From Molanna angustata (taxonomy: Eukaryota > Arthropoda > Insecta > Trichoptera > Molannidae): a stretch of DNA of 64,000 bases. The translations under genes and the position numbers were made by a program. The notes under the pieces are model-generated. The model ran no database searches. It was not told the origin of the DNA and was given only the letters and a program-made list of their open reading frames with translations. This document shows positions 21,331-32,925 of the stretch, piece by piece; positions within the stretch are counted from its first letter, which is position 1; every line of letters begins with the position of its first letter. The stretch spans positions 20,198,734 through 20,262,733 of the forward strand of contig OY754968.1 in assembly GCA_963576475.1 (NCBI GenBank), written 5' to 3'.

Positions 21331-21965
21331 TTTCGAAAATGATTTGTTAAGTATAAAATAAAGTTTTTTGGAAAAAAGACTTAAATTTTTTTCAACATTC
21401 ATAGATTTTAATATTTTGTTACTTTTATCTCTATCTTAATCTCTAAGCACGTCAATTTTTCTTTGTAAACTATCTATGGGAAATATTGTGATTACACATA
21501 ATATATCAACTTTATGTTGAAAACAAAAATGTATTTGTGATTGTTTTTTCTCTTAGTAAAAAAAAATAAAAAAAAGGTTATTGTCTTCATACAATAATTT
21601 TTAAAAAATAAAATTCTCAGTCGGTAGATTTTTATATTCGCTTTTGATTGAAGTAAAAATCTACTTCATATAGACTTAATAGTTTTTAATTATTTACAAG
21701 ACAAGTATTTAACAAATTCAAATAGAAAAAAACCCACGCAATCGAATGAAGATGTAAAAATAAATGTTCTTTTTTTCATGGAAGTATCTTTTGAGGGTTC
21801 TAGAGAAAAGATTTTCCAGACTTATGAATGGGACGTCACGAGGAATGAGGAATCCTTGAGGAATCTTGAAGAATTTTAACAAAATGTATTCCTTGAAATT
21901 TTGCTATGCCGAGGTTAATATTGTTGTTCTGGAGATGCGCATTCTGCAACTATCCGTAGGTATTA
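21331..21965. other. AT-rich spacer, no gene recognised
   Basis: No frame, repeat or terminal structure that I can name. Confidence 0.4.
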
Positions 21966-22265
21966 TCCAACTGTCGATTTGTTCAGGAGAACTTTGTTCT
22001 CTTAACATATCGACAATGTTTCAAGCCAGAATACGCGAGAAATGTATGGAGAGGTCTACTTTTTTTCCAACTGTCGATTTGTTCAGGAGAACTTTGTACT
22101 CTTAACATATCGACAATGTTTCAAGCCAGAATACGCGAGAAATGTATGGAGAGGTCTACTTTTTTTCCAACTGTCGATTTGTTCAGGAGAACTTTGTTCT
22201 CTTAACATATCGACAATGTTTCAAGCCAGAATACGCGAGAAATGTATGGAGAGGTCTACTTTTTT
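21966..22265 (+). repeat. Triplicated Helitron 5' terminus, 100-bp period
   Basis: TCCAACTGTCGATTTG starts at 21966, 22066 and 22166; the 100-bp units are nearly identical and each includes an inverted pair TGTCGAT...ATCGACA enclosing a smaller AGAAC-type hairpin. The third unit runs on into the normal body. Confidence 0.93.
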
Positions 22266-23169
22266 CACGGCTTTTCCAACTTTGAAGTCAAAAAACACCA
22301 ACTTAGAGGCTTCGCAGCATATATGTTCCATACACGGATTTACTCAGAATTCGGAGTAGAACATTTCGTGTGTCTGTGTGTGTGTGTCTGTGTGTGTGTC
22401 CGTCCCCCCCTTATAACTTTTGATCCGCTCAATTTACAGAGCCCAAAATTTCAGAATATATAAACAGTTATAGGCCTACAAAACTTTTATACTCAGAATT
22501 TTGAATTTTTGTTTCAGTCAGGGGTTATCAACTTTTGAATTTTTACTTTATTTTTCCATATATCTCAGAAACCATAAAAGCTAGAACGCTGAAAATTGGT
22601 ATAAACATAGAAAAATACAAAATCTCAAATTGATTTTTTCAAAAAAATTCCAGGCTTTCTCAAACATTTTTTATTAAGAAAAATATTTTTTTTATGATAA
22701 ATTTATGAGTTTAACTGCCTATATTTCCAAATATTTTAAAAATATCGAAAAAAGCCGAAACACCCCAACTAGATAATTTAATTTTCTATAAAAAATATTT
22801 AAATTGTAGTAGAAGATTCAATTTTTTTTAATTTTTTTTTTAAAAAATTGAATTTAGTGACGACATCGCTTCATACATTTTGTATTGCAGTCGCCTATAC
22901 ACAATATGTAAGAAGACTTAATAGTTTGATACTTCATCTCCAAACATACATACATACCATCATGCTATTTTCATATTCTGGGTAGGAAAAAAGGATCTTC
23001 CTCCATACTATCCTATCTTGACATACATACCTACATATGTTGTATAGAAAACAAAATATCTGAAAATATTCAATAATTTGTATTTATGGGTTTATAGTTT
23101 GGTACATATTCTTCAACTATACATACTATCGCTATCGACAGATGGATCTCATGTGTTACATGTAACTAG
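21966..23169 (+). mobile_element. Helitron family, complete copy in opposite orientation
   Basis: Starts TCCAACTGTCGAT at 21966 and ends with hairpin plus CTAG at 23166-23169. It is preceded by A and followed by T, the canonical Helitron A/T insertion. It contains the longest version of the family body here: (TG)n microsatellite near 22370-22400, a block through CTAGAACGCTGAAAATTGGT, and the 3' block with subterminal ATCGACAGATGGA. Its 5' terminus is tandemly triplicated (21966-22265). No coding capacity. Confidence 0.93.
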
Positions 23170-23230
23170 TAATATAATCTCGGTCTGCAACTTTGAAAAT
23201 GCCTATGTTTCTTCGAGTGTCAAATTAAAA

Positions 23231-23710
23231 CAAAAGGAGAGCGGAGTCAGAAGATTTTGAATATCTACGAGAGAACGAGCGAGAAATACTTTGATTATTT
23301 TTGTAGAATATATTCAAATAATATATCGCATTGTTTTCGATTGGCCATCTAACCAAGTAATCAATTCTAAAATTCAAATTAACATTGAAAACAAAAGGAG
23401 AGCGGAGTCAGAAGATTTTGAATATCTACGAGAGAACGAGCGAGAAATACTTTGATTATTTTTGTAGAATATATTCAAATAATATATCGCATTGTTTTCG
23501 ATTGGCCATCTAACCAAGTAATCAATTCTAAAATTCAAATTAACATTGAAAACAAAAGGAGAGCGGAGTCAGAAGATTTTGAATATCTACGAGAGAACGA
23601 GCGAGAAATACTTTGATTATTTTTGTAGAATATATTCAAATAATATATCGCATTGTTTTCGATTGGCCATCTAACCAAGTAATCAATTCTAAAATTCAAA
23701 TTAACATTGA
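23231..23710. repeat. 161-bp tandem repeat, three units
   Basis: CAAAAGGAGAGCGGAGTC begins at 23231, 23392 and 23553; the three units read as identical or nearly so. The array starts 61 bp after the CTAG end of the Helitron. There is no long open frame. Confidence 0.95.
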
Positions 23711-24209
23711 ATACTTGAGTACCTAACCAACAAAATATTTCAATCTTTATAGAATTTTCTAATTAGTTGTTAATAGTAACTTTGTATAACGAAAAATGTC
23801 ATTAGTGTAGATTTTACTTAAAGGCCCCTTAATGGCGACACATATGTATACCTACCCTCAAGGTACCGATAGCAAAAACCTTCAATGTTTTCTCGTTTTA
23901 AGTCTCGATCTGTCAATTACATTTTATGTTTTATTCTATGTTAGTACCTGTGTGAATTTATTCACCTGCTTTATTTTTTCTTCTAGAAACACCTTCTTTT
24001 AAGTAAATTGATAGGTGCTTTATCCAACAACCCTACCTTGTATTAAACTACTTTATTCACTTAACTTATTTTGTAATTTCGTTATATTGAATACCCTTGG
24101 GTCACGCACTTGAGAATAATCGATACCCAACAATAAATATTCCCCTAAATTAAAATTAGACATCATAAGTTTTTGATGACTTTCAAACAATCATTTATAA
24201 ACAAGAAAT
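23711..24209. other. AT-rich spacer, no gene recognised
   Basis: No recognised frame or repeat. Confidence 0.4.
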
Positions 24210-24620
24210 ATATTTTTTAACAGATTTTTAATTATCTCAATAGAGACGAAGTTGGAATATTTATTGTAGGAGAACCGGGAAATCAAGGCACCTACAGGGC
24301 TTACGACCTGTCATCGGCTGGTTTACGTGATCACTTTATGCGCTTGCGCAACGTTCACCAATTATGCCTTTTTTTTTAATGAGATCCCTATCAATTCAAT
24401 TTTGAAACTTCTATATATTGTAATACTGAAATTCTTTTCGCTTGAAAATAACGAATTTTTACTACAGCCATCTATGGGTGAAATTATGAACAACAATATT
24501 ATTATTTTTTATTTATTTTGTTGTAACGCCATCTATTGAGAGAATTGGTTTTTTTGTAAATAATGAAAGCTACAATTCTTATATGTGAGGTGACAATGCA
24601 TTTTTCGCATAGAAGTCACC
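24210..24620 (+). repeat. Dispersed repeat B, copy 2
   Basis: Related to 14686-15030 along most of its length. Its first 121 bp (24210-24330) are present a second time, unchanged, at 24753-24873. A short frame through the conserved block reads GTYRAYDLSSAGLRDHFM but stops soon after; whether this is chance is unclear. Confidence 0.7.
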
Positions 24621-24752
24621 CCTGAATTGCGCCAGACTTATAAGGTCATTTTTGTCTTATTTACCTACTTGTACCAATGTGTAAGTAATCGAATATATTT
24701 TTATTATTGCATATGCGCAAACATTGGATTTTTTCCCTGTCGGGAGTCAAAG

Positions 24753-24873
24753 ATATTTTTTAACAGATTTTTAATTATCTCAATAGAGACGAAGTTGGAA
24801 TATTTATTGTAGGAGAACCGGGAAATCAAGGCACCTACAGGGCTTACGACCTGTCATCGGCTGGTTTACGTGA
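24753..24873 (+). repeat. Exact 121-bp duplicate of 24210-24330
   Basis: The two blocks match base for base from ATATTTTTTAACAG to GGTTTACGTGA and diverge at once on both sides. A decayed third start (TATCTCAATAGAGACAG) follows near 24943-24965. Confidence 0.92.
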
Positions 24874-25934
24874 GAAATATATATTTATATCAATATTATG
24901 GTAGAGATTACCTAATATCTGCAATATATATTTTTAACAAATTTAATATCTCAATAGAGACAGAACCGAAATATTTATTTAAAACAAGTTTTAAATACAA
25001 TTCAAGATGTAAGTACATAAATACATATTTAAATTTCAAAAACATGAACAAACCAAAAAAAATCACTCCATCATCCCACCCCCGAGCATTAGTCTTCGAA
25101 GGAGAAATATTGTGTCTATATCAAACGAAGTGCAAACATTGTCAAAGTCATCCTTTTTAAAATTAAAATTTTATAATATTTAACCAAAAAACAATTTTCA
25201 CAACCTACCTACATAAATTGTTATTATCTAAAAAAATCGATTTTATATATTATGAATCAAATCCCTTTCATAATTACTAAACTAAATGTTAAAGCTTACC
25301 CTTAGAGGGATTAATTTTTATTTCCCTAGACAACCCAACTCGTACTAAGTATGAAAAGTCACAAAATGTTTCGGAATAAAATATAAACATTTCAGTGAAT
25401 CACACAATTGTGTCTTTTGATCATATAAATTATTTTTTTATCGGTTCTCTTTATCGGTTGCCTATAAAATTGAATATTTTTATCATTTCATTTTAACATT
25501 AGGGTAGTGAAAAGAAAGATATGCGGTAAATCACCATAAGAGGTGCGCTTGACAGAATAACTCGTTAGAAAGGAAGCTATTCTCTGTCGGAGCAAGAAGA
25601 AATAGACGATGTAGTGCAGACACCGGAAAGAGATAATGTTTCTGGAAAAAGAAGATAACAAAGGCGAGCTGAAATGGAAAGAAAAACCATGGGTTACCTA
25701 CTTCGTTTAACAACCAGTTTTTGTAGCATAAAGCAAAAACTAGTGCAATATAGGTACTTATGCGATTTTCGATGCAGGTAATAATTATAACACTCTATAA
25801 ATGACATACATATTTTAAAATATGATTGAAAATGTAGAAATAAAGCAAAGTATGTATTTGGGATCACGCAGAAAATCAATTACTGAGGGCTTATCCTCAG
25901 CATGCGACGACAAAACCACACTTCAAATACCTCA
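24874..25934. other. AT-rich spacer, no gene recognised
   Basis: Short chance frames only (for example 24870-25160). No recognised element. Confidence 0.4.
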
Positions 25935-26230
25935 ATCCTGGCATGATCACGGGATATCATTGTCCAGGTTTCGGCTGCATATAGGGATAGGTATGGGAAG
26001 AACAGAGTTCTTTTGATTTCAATTTTAGTGGAGTTGGAAATATCTCGATATTTCCAGATCTTGTTCAGTCGAATTAAAACATTTTTAGCTGTGGCTATGT
26101 GTCATTTAATTTCCTTCTCGCACCCACCTACGGCACTGATGTAAAAACCTAGGTATGTTTTTACCAGTTTTCATACCTTGTAGTCTTCCCGGTAGCTGTA
26201 GGAGATATGCACTGTGAATAATCATGAGAT
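25935..26230 (-). pseudogene. Decayed LINE fragment
   Basis: On the minus strand, with frameshifts, the sequence resembles the region after the RT palm where a conserved KTLVFP...YGAETW-type segment occurs (here SKELCSSHTYPYMQP). The match is weak and family cannot be given. Confidence 0.4.
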
Positions 26231-26374
26231 TGGTTTTATTTATTTATGTAAGGGACAAATACAATCTTATAAAATAATAAAAAAAAATGCTTCTATTTTA
26301 TTAATTTCCAACACATACTTGCAATCCAATGACAGCAATGCAATGTAAAAACGTCTAAGAGCATCACGGTGGAT

Positions 26375-26945
26375 GGAAAAGTCATCGAAAAGGCTGATAT
26401 TAGTTATGTTTATCTTGAACACACTATGAAAATCGGTAAACAAAATCAAGAGGAAGAAATTGAAAGAAGAAGAGGACTTGCATGGTAAACTCTTTTAGAT
26501 CCTCAAGTCTTCGAAGTACACCGATTATCTTAAAAAAGTCTTTGAAGCTTGTGTTCTGACGATACTGACGTATGGCTGTCAAACTATTATATTTACAAAC
26601 AAAATGCTACATAATTTAGCAGTGACACAAAGGGCCACGAAAAGGAGAATGCTGGGAATTTCGTTAAGAGATAGTAAAACTATAAACTATAAGAGAGAAA
26701 ACCAAAATAATCGACGTTGTCCAAAAGGTTGCCAAGCAGAAGTTGAGCAGTACAGGGCATGTCGACCAAACCACAGACACCAGATGGACTAAGAAAGTGC
26801 TAGAATAGCAACCTAGAACGGGCATAGAAGTGTTGGAAGGCCTCAAACAAGGTGGTCTGATGATATTTGACGTATGGCTGAAGGCGGATGGATGCAGTCT
26901 GCACAAGATAGGGAGCTGTAGTGGTCTCAGGGGGAGGCCTATGTA
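26375..26945 (+). pseudogene. Decayed LINE, RT C-terminal region
   Basis: With several frameshifts and stops: VDGKVIEKADISYVYLEHTM, then EEEIERRRGLAW, LTILTYGCQT, and VTQRATKRRMLGISLRD. This order (YLGH..., RIGLAW, YGCQTW, QRAMERRMLGISLRD) is the standard C-terminal region of a common arthropod LINE group. Later residues (TRWSDDI-like and the terminal part) are decayed. It ends near a (CT)n run at 26959-26977. Confidence 0.7.
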
Positions 26946-26986
26946 AAAAAACTTTCGCTCTCTCTCTCTCTCTCCACCCGTTCGAT

Positions 26987-27177
26987 CAGTTCTGCCATGT
27001 CCCCGTCATTAGTGTGGTGTCATCTGTAAATCGAAGGCTGTTTATTATTTGAACACCAGCTTTAATGCATTTCTCCCAGTTCTCAAGTGCCCGTATCATA
27101 ATTTGCTCACCATGAAGATTGAATAGGATGGGGGACAGAACACACCCCTGACGGACTCCTCTTTGTGCGGTGTTCAT
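26987..27177 (-). pseudogene. RT palm fragment of an RTE-like LINE
   Basis: Sixty-three codons encode RGVRQGCVLSPILFN, EQIMIRALENWE and a mutated RFTDDTT in place of RYADDT. The pattern matches the RTE-like copy at 41.6-43.1 kb. It is truncated at both sides. Confidence 0.8.
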
Positions 27178-29227
27178 TTATGTATATCTTTTTATTATCT
27201 CTTGAGTTTTTGTGTTATGTTCGTAAACACCTTTTTTAATGTTTTATTTTCATTATTTGTTAAATAATTAGTATTTCTAAAGTTATAAGGTCTTAGCTAT
27301 ACATATAGAAAAATTACGATCGCACCATACCGCATAATAGTAGCAACAATAATGTTTTTTTAGGATGAGTTACTTAATTTTGCACTATTTAAATAATATC
27401 TTTGAATAAGTATCAAATATATTGAGTAAAATAAATTTTATTACAAAAATTAACTCTGAACTACGTCTTGTTCAATTAAGCGTGTTCTCTTATTGGAGGA
27501 ATTTTGATTTTAGTTTGAGATTTTATTTCGACTAAATAAATCTTTTTCTCCCTGAAATTGCAAAAAATGTACCCAAAACTTTTGTTCCATACTTCACTAT
27601 TACTTAAATGCTTGAATATAGCCTCTAAATGGTAGACGAGGCATTTTGTCTTTTTTTGTGTTATTAATAGCAATAAATCGATTTTCAGCAGTAGGTAGGT
27701 ACCTATCGGCAGTGAAATATGACATTTTCCTTTAAATAACTAATTTACCAATAATTATCTTTCTGCAAGTGTAAAAAGATTCATGCGATGTTTCACAAAT
27801 TCTTTTAAATATAATAATTTTTCATTGATCATCTAGAAATTATAAAATATATCTACGTTTTTTCTTCTATCTACATCGAATAAATTTTGTGTTACATAAA
27901 ATATGTCGTACTTTGTGTAAGATTAAAGCTATGACATATAAAAATACTGATGTATTAATATATTTTCAGATATTTTAGATATTAAGCACCAAAATTTATT
28001 TTTTACAGTATTTTTATGGCCATAAATCGTTTTCGATTACATTTCTTTGACTAAAAATGAAAAAAGTACGTTATGTATAAGTATTTCAAGTATTTGAATA
28101 ATCAAATTTACAAAAAAAGGATATTCTTACTTAAGGTACAGCACGTAAGGTATACAGCACGGTTTTTGGTCTTTAGAGACAATCTAAATCTCTATGTTTG
28201 TTTACTTCATTGGTCTTAGGACTCTAGAGACTCATTATTTCTGCCTCTGTAGGAAAAAATACTTTCTAAGGAGAAAATGTCTCTTCGGCGAAATATGCGA
28301 GGGGTAAATTAAAGACCACATAACTTATATAAGTAGGTACTCTACAGAGATCGAAGGTCGCGTTTGACATTTACATATTTTACAAAATACTACACATTGT
28401 CAAATTGATATTCAAATGAAAGAAACTACACATTATTATAAAGTTTCTGTCTTCTTCAGTCGATTTCACAACAGTATACAAAAAACTATTTAAATATTAG
28501 GTCAGTACTCTCTTCAGAACAGAGCTGATGCATGTTATTATGGAGTTTCGATAACGGCACCATTTTATGTTGACTTGTTCACGGATCTCCCAAATTACAG
28601 AAAGAATATCTTCAAATTTTGATTGTGTTTACTAATTCATTTTACTTTACAAGTTAACTGAATAATTTTTATTTTTATTATATAAAATTTTATATACGTA
28701 TGTAGTATGTTCGAGTGAAAACTAGAAGGGATCTACCTGTCACTTTAGTCTCAATTTCTAAAAATAAAATTGTTGAAATATAAAATGTGGCAATGAACAG
28801 ATGTCAAATTTGGTTTGTATGAGTAAAATATAATTAATAATTGAATTTTTTATTCATTATCAGTAAACTTATTTGATTTTTTTCAATTATATATTTTTAT
28901 GTAGAATTAGACGACATTTTTATGCTAATGGTCATAAACCATTAGATCTATATGAGAGTATGTTCACGAAAGTATTCACCATTCTTGCTGACCTCGTTTA
29001 TTAAAAAGGACAAAAATAATGCCTCTTTATTTTTTTACGCCATAGAAATTTGATTTTCACCTATGCATAGAGATCGATATCTCAAAATATATTTTCCAAA
29101 CCTTAACTACTACTTCTGAAATTTTGTATAATATGTAGATACAATATTATGTAATCTTATGATTTTTCTCTGCCTATTATATACATAGCTTTATCTGTGT
29201 TCATTTGTGTATTTATTTTCATGTTGC
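27178..29227. other. AT-rich spacer, no gene recognised
   Basis: Two kilobases without a recognised frame, terminal repeat or array. A CAGCACG-containing duplicated phrase occurs near 28140-28165. Confidence 0.4.
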
Positions 29228-30143
29228 GCAGTAAATATATATGTATGTTGATCACATTACTATCATTCCATCTAATATTATCATGGATCGTTATCAAGAT
29301 ATATGTGGACACACGCAGTAAATATATATGTTGATCACATTACTATCATTCCATCTAATATTATCATGGATCGTTATCAAGATATATGTGGACACACGCA
29401 GTAAATATATATGTTGATCACATTACTATCATTCCATCTAATATTATCATGGATCGTTATCAAGATATATGTGGACACACGCAGTAAATATATATGTTGA
29501 TCACATTACTATCATTCCATCTAATATTATCATGGATAGTTATCAAGATATATGTGGACACACGCAGTAAATATATATGTTGATCACATTACTATCATTC
29601 CATCTAATATTATCATGGATCGTTATCAAGATATATGTGGACACACGCAGTAAATATATATGTTGATCACATTACTATCATTCCATCTAATATTATCATG
29701 GATCGTTATCAAGATATATGTGGACACACGCAGTAAATATATATGTTGATCACATTACTATCATTCCATCTAATATTATCATGGATCGTTATCAAGATAT
29801 ATGTGGACACACGCAGTAAATATATATGTTGATCACATTACTATCATTCCATCTAATATTATCATGGATCGTTATCAAGATATATGTGGACACACGCAGT
29901 AAATATATATGTTGATCACATTACTATCATTCCATCTAATATTATCATGGATCGTTATCAAGATATATGTGGACACACGCAGTAAATATATATGTTGATC
30001 ACATTACTATCATTCCATCTAATATTATCATGGAAGTTATCAAGATATATGTGGACACACGCAGTAAATATATATGTTGATCACATTACTATCATTCCAT
30101 CTAATATTATCATGGATCGTTATCAAGATATATGTGGACACAC
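29228..30143. repeat. 83-bp satellite array, 11 units
   Basis: GCAGTAAATATATATG starts at 29228, 29315 and then every 83 bp to 29979 and 30061. The first unit carries a 4-bp insertion and the tenth a 1-bp deletion; otherwise units are almost identical. Units contain no variable spacers. The very even sequence suggests recent expansion or ongoing homogenisation. Confidence 0.96.
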
Positions 30144-32335
30144 GCAATTGATATTTGTTTACACACTCGAAATACAATCAAAAATTTTGTGAAGGCCTCA
30201 AAATACATTTGTTTATATCGATAATTTGGCAAGAGAAATATACTAAAACGAAATTTCATCGTGGAAAATCGTGAAAAATTTTCACGTATCAGATTTGGGG
30301 GGGGGGGGGGGTGGAAAAATCAGGCGACACTCGTGGATATAGAAAAGTGACAAGAGGAAATTGATGGTGGACATCCATCAGAAAGTCGAGAACAGAGAGG
30401 TGATGGATATATGCGACCCCATCATCGAGGGTGGTTAACTACGTGCTCTAGTTTAACCCTTCTTGAGGTTTATATCATATCATTGGTAATGTATGGTTTA
30501 TTTTATCATATGGAAAAACATTTGGTACTCTTGTCAAGTTGCAAAATCGTTTATAAAGATAACATATATGACATTCTTCTTATTCTTTATTTAAGATAGG
30601 TATGGCCCTGTACCTAATAAGCTAGTGATATTGCCATTTCTTCAAAAACAACAAATATATACAAATAAACAAGAAATACAAAAACAACGTAAGATTTGTG
30701 ATTAACAAAATGATTACATGCAATAGCTGGGCAATATTTGAGTATGAATAAATAATAAAGGTAATGTATAATGTACAGTAAATTTGAAATTCGTAAACCA
30801 ATTGCATGAGACGGTGTTAAGTGAAACAATAAAATGAATCGAGTCACAAACAGACAATGGAAATGTGGAGAACAATGATGACTGCAAAGCGACCACAATA
30901 GCGATTCATGAACAGATAATATAATAATAATCCTAAGAAGTTTGTTTGTGGACACCCTATGTTTCTTTATTTATTGAACTATCTGCTCAATAAATAATAA
31001 AACGCTGTTAACAGATGTGTATTGAGGAACTTCTATACTATTACAGCAGTTTTCAATCTGTCGTTTGAGACGGCTTCTAATTTATAGCATAACATAATAT
31101 AAACACATAGGTATTATTCCACTAAAATTATGAAAAAAAAAAATTTTACGTTCTACTTAAATTTTTCGCACACGCGACACCCATTCTCCGGTATCGCTCT
31201 ATGCTGAGTGGTTGAGCAATAATGAATATTGTCATATTTTTATTTATAATAAAACAAGCAAGTTAACTATTCAATCGGGGTCTGCCATCTGTGGAATGGA
31301 CGGTCATTTACTTGTGATTTATTTTGAAATCCGAACATACACAGAGGGCAGATCTATGGATTTTTGACATCTGTTTTTTTCTGCTGAAAAACGTGACAAT
31401 CGGCCAACTTCAGCGGGTTGGATTTTGCGGCTCACATTTTTAACGCGTATTTTTGGTGTTGTGTGCTGTTTGTGACCAGATCCAGTTCTGTCACACTATT
31501 AAAGATCCTACCCCCCTTCCCGTGAGCAAGATATTTGAACGTCGGACCTGTTCCTGTGAAGATTGAAAGATACGTCCCAAGTAAGTGACTGTCTATATTA
31601 CCAGGGTGGAATAACAGATCTCGATTTGTAGTAGACTTGCTCATAATAATTTTGGGTTTGGAGTAATTGAGCCCCAAACAGCGGGAAAATAACACGCCTG
31701 CTCGTCCACTGAGCATCGTCAGAATGGTGATGACATATTATTCCACTAAGTATTTATTTTCGGACCGTTTCGGATCATAAGGCCTCTATCAATCAGTTGA
31801 TTATATATAGCCTTATATAAACACTTTGTGGAATAATGTGTTCCTTTTTTTCTAATTACTCTACGATGTGTCGATGTGGGAATAGATTGACTGATCAGAT
31901 CATACCAATGAGTAAAATTGAAGGAAGCAGAATTACTTTTGATACTGTAGGGCTACTCATGAAGTTTATAACAGTAAAATTAAGATCAGCTTCAGACTTT
32001 AGCAATCATTGAGGTTAAATAAATTGAATTATAATATTAATTTATACAACAATTAATGACTATTTCATACTAAACGTTGATATTGACACATTTTCATGAT
32101 CAAATGTAGAGAAAGATTAAAATTGGATTATAATCGAGTACTGATTTATACATTTTTAAAATTAAGGCAAGCTAAGAACTTATTAAGAACGTGTTATGAG
32201 TAGCCCCCTGACCTATTTTTAACAGCTCTAGCATTTATATTATATATCGGATGTAACCAGTATTATTTCGAAACATGAAATGTACAAATAATATAGGTTT
32301 ACATGGTATTTACTCGTATAGGTATATTTACAAAA
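30144..32335. other. Spacer with a 15-G run; no gene recognised
   Basis: A run of 15 G lies at 30297-30311. A 94-codon minus-strand frame at 31432-31716 contains LNYSKPKIIMS, which faintly resembles the segment after the RT palm of LINEs, but the rest gives no support. No other feature seen. Confidence 0.35.
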
Positions 32336-32462
32336 TGTAGAGGAAGTGGAAGCTGGTGTATAGGACATTGGACAATATGACAGGAGGAGAGGGAGAGAGA
32401 TAGGGAGAAGTAGAAGAAGAGAGTACGATAGAGTGGATGGGAGGGAGAAAGAAGGGGGTATT
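32336..32462 (+). repeat. Polypurine-rich stretch
   Basis: From about 32380 to 32458 the plus strand is almost only A and G (GGAGGAGAGGGAGAGAGATA and similar), followed at 32480-32530 by a pyrimidine-rich stretch. Such mirror-like purine tracts can form triplex structures; no repeat unit is conserved. Confidence 0.6.
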
Positions 32463-32925
32463 GATCAGAACAATGGTGCGCAACCTCTACCTCCCTAACC
32501 CCTACCCTTCGCCATCCCTGTCCCGCTTAGCATCCCACCCACACGTCTCTGCGGACTGTACCATACCTAAGTAGGTAGGGATGGGACAGATACGGCTGAA
32601 AAATTAAATCCTTTCACTTAATTCAATGACAAATAATACGTGACCTCTGAAAACCCCTTCGTCAAAAAATGCATATTTATATTTGTATTGAACTAAATAT
32701 ATCCAGTAGGCACCTACAACCAACATACATACATACATACATACATACATACATACCTACCTATGGAAATATTTCGATTGTAATAATCTCTTACAGATTC
32801 AAAAACACGTCACTAAACAAACACACCCGAAATGATTTTTATTTACAATACACTTTGTTTCTCGATACTACCAATTTCTAAGAGATTACTTTTTCTCCGA
32901 GACAAATGACAACTGCGTAATAAAA
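32463..32925. other. Spacer with (CATA)n microsatellite
   Basis: (CATA)n lies at about 32723-32757. No other feature recognised. Confidence 0.6.

Noticed and set aside
29228..30143. CRISPR-like array
   Set aside because: The units are 83 bp and contiguous with no unique spacers; the setting is eukaryotic.
31432..31716. RT fragment or host gene at a 94-codon frame
   Set aside because: Only one short phrase resembles LINE proteins; not enough to call.
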